Shown piece after piece: positions 16,630 to 17,031 of a stretch of DNA of 17,031 nt. Below the pieces are notes generated by a model. It searched no databases. It was not told the origin of the DNA and saw only the letters and a program-made list of their open reading frames with translations. How positions within the stretch are numbered: position 1 is the first letter of the stretch; each line of letters begins with the position of its first letter. Location: positions 1 through 17,031 of the forward strand of contig JADKIY010000004.1 in NCBI GenBank assembly GCA_016722575.1. The letters are read 5' to 3'. This DNA is from Elusimicrobiota bacterium (lineage in GTDB: Bacteria > Elusimicrobiota > Elusimicrobia > FEN-1173). The position numbers and the translations under genes were made by a program.

Positions 16630-16778
16630 TGACCTATCACCTGACGGATATCATGTGGAATCATGTGGATGAAATGCCGGAAGGAATGGGGTTGCTGAAA
16701 CGCAGATCGGATAGATTTTATTTTTGTGAGTTGTGGGCGGGTGCGTTATTCAGCGCCCGCCTTTGTTTTTGGGGGTAG
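16629..16778 (+). CDS. Possible small 49-aa protein at the operon end
   Basis: An ATG at 16629 overlaps the CDF stop (TGATG) and opens 49 codons starting MTYHLTDIMWNHVDEMPEGM and ending LCFWG. The first 32 residues look protein-like and fit a helix, while the last part runs through the terminator hairpin and is less convincing. No family known. The coupling is suggestive, but the ORF could be chance or the start of a gene broken after about 16730. Confidence 0.3.
   Translation: MTYHLTDIMWNHVDEMPEGMGLLKRRSDRFYFCELWAGALFSARLCFWG
16736..16770 (+). terminator. Rho-independent terminator of the metal operon
   Basis: GGCGGGTGC (16736-16744) pairs with GCGCCCGCC (16753-16761), nine bases with one G-T pair, loop of eight, followed at once by TTTGTTTTT. 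It lies about 105 bases after the CDF stop and is likely the end of the transcript beginning at the outer-membrane factor. Confidence 0.75.
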
Positions 16779-17031
16779 GTGATTGGCCCCTCGGGGGTGT
16801 GGGGGCACGCAAGCCCGGCAGCCTCATAACTTGCCCAAGGCCGGCCCGGTTTTGTGTATGGGCCGGCTTGGGGAGGGGGGCAGGTTCTTGGGCAGCTGCC
16901 AGCGGTGACGTGCGGGCGGTGCAATGCCTGCACGGCGGCGCACGGACGGCGCTTGCAGAGGCCATCGTCAATCACGGGACCTAGTGACCTCTAAAAGCGA
17001 ACTCGATCAATGGACAATGGAGGTGCCGTGG
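16779..17031. other. No recognisable gene at the right end
   Basis: GC-rich sequence after the terminator. It holds one perfect eight-base stem (GCCGGCCC at 16840-16847 with GGGCCGGC at 16860-16867) without a T tract. The short open frames on both strands are Pro/Gly/Arg/Ala-rich and unlike real proteins. Confidence 0.5.

Overview
The window is GC-rich (mostly above 60% by eye). Its Gram-negative-type machinery (a TolC-family outer membrane factor and an RND pump) points to a diderm bacterium from an environmental genome. Nothing here fixes the phylum. Gene order is reminiscent of poorly characterised lineages such as Elusimicrobiota or Omnitrophota, but that is a guess.

Layout. (1) 1-3233, minus strand: a heavily frameshifted cation-transporting P-type ATPase, followed by an overlapping, frameshifted Crp/Fnr regulator. 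(2) 3234-3714: a gene-free block with short direct repeats, hairpins and a 15-G tract. (3) 3715-6105: tRNA-Ala(CGC), then a compact element starting inside the tRNA acceptor end. It holds a large serine recombinase, a small ORF coupled to it, a divergent ribbon-helix-helix protein, and 265-bp inverted repeats at both ends. (4) 6106-7055: GC-rich sequence with no convincing gene. (5) 7056-10066, plus strand: a lower-GC accessory operon. It encodes a secreted protein of unknown function, a 92-aa protein, a zinc-ribbon/DUF4145 protein, a DUF1016-N/staphylococcal-nuclease fusion and a truncated fifth gene. (6) 10137-16778, plus strand: a heavy-metal efflux operon made of a small secreted Cys protein, an outer membrane factor, an unusually short His/Glu-rich adaptor, a CzcA-type RND pump, a PII-like protein, a SEC-C motif protein and a CDF transporter, with a terminator near 16736-16770. 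The last 250 bases hold no recognisable gene.

How it fits together. Both flanks concern divalent metal handling: P-type ATPase plus regulator on the left, RND, CDF and PII on the right. The recombinase element and the lower-GC operon sit between them and look acquired. Reading frames from 3.7 to 13.1 kb are essentially intact, while almost every gene in the outer parts carries several single-base frameshifts with no other sign of decay. That suggests consensus errors towards the ends of a contig, or very recent loss of metal-resistance genes.

The two points most worth following are the inverted repeats containing the recombinase 3' end, whose inversion would give the recombinase a different C-terminus without damaging the tRNA, and the nuclease-fusion operon as a candidate, undemonstrated, defence or mobile-element module.
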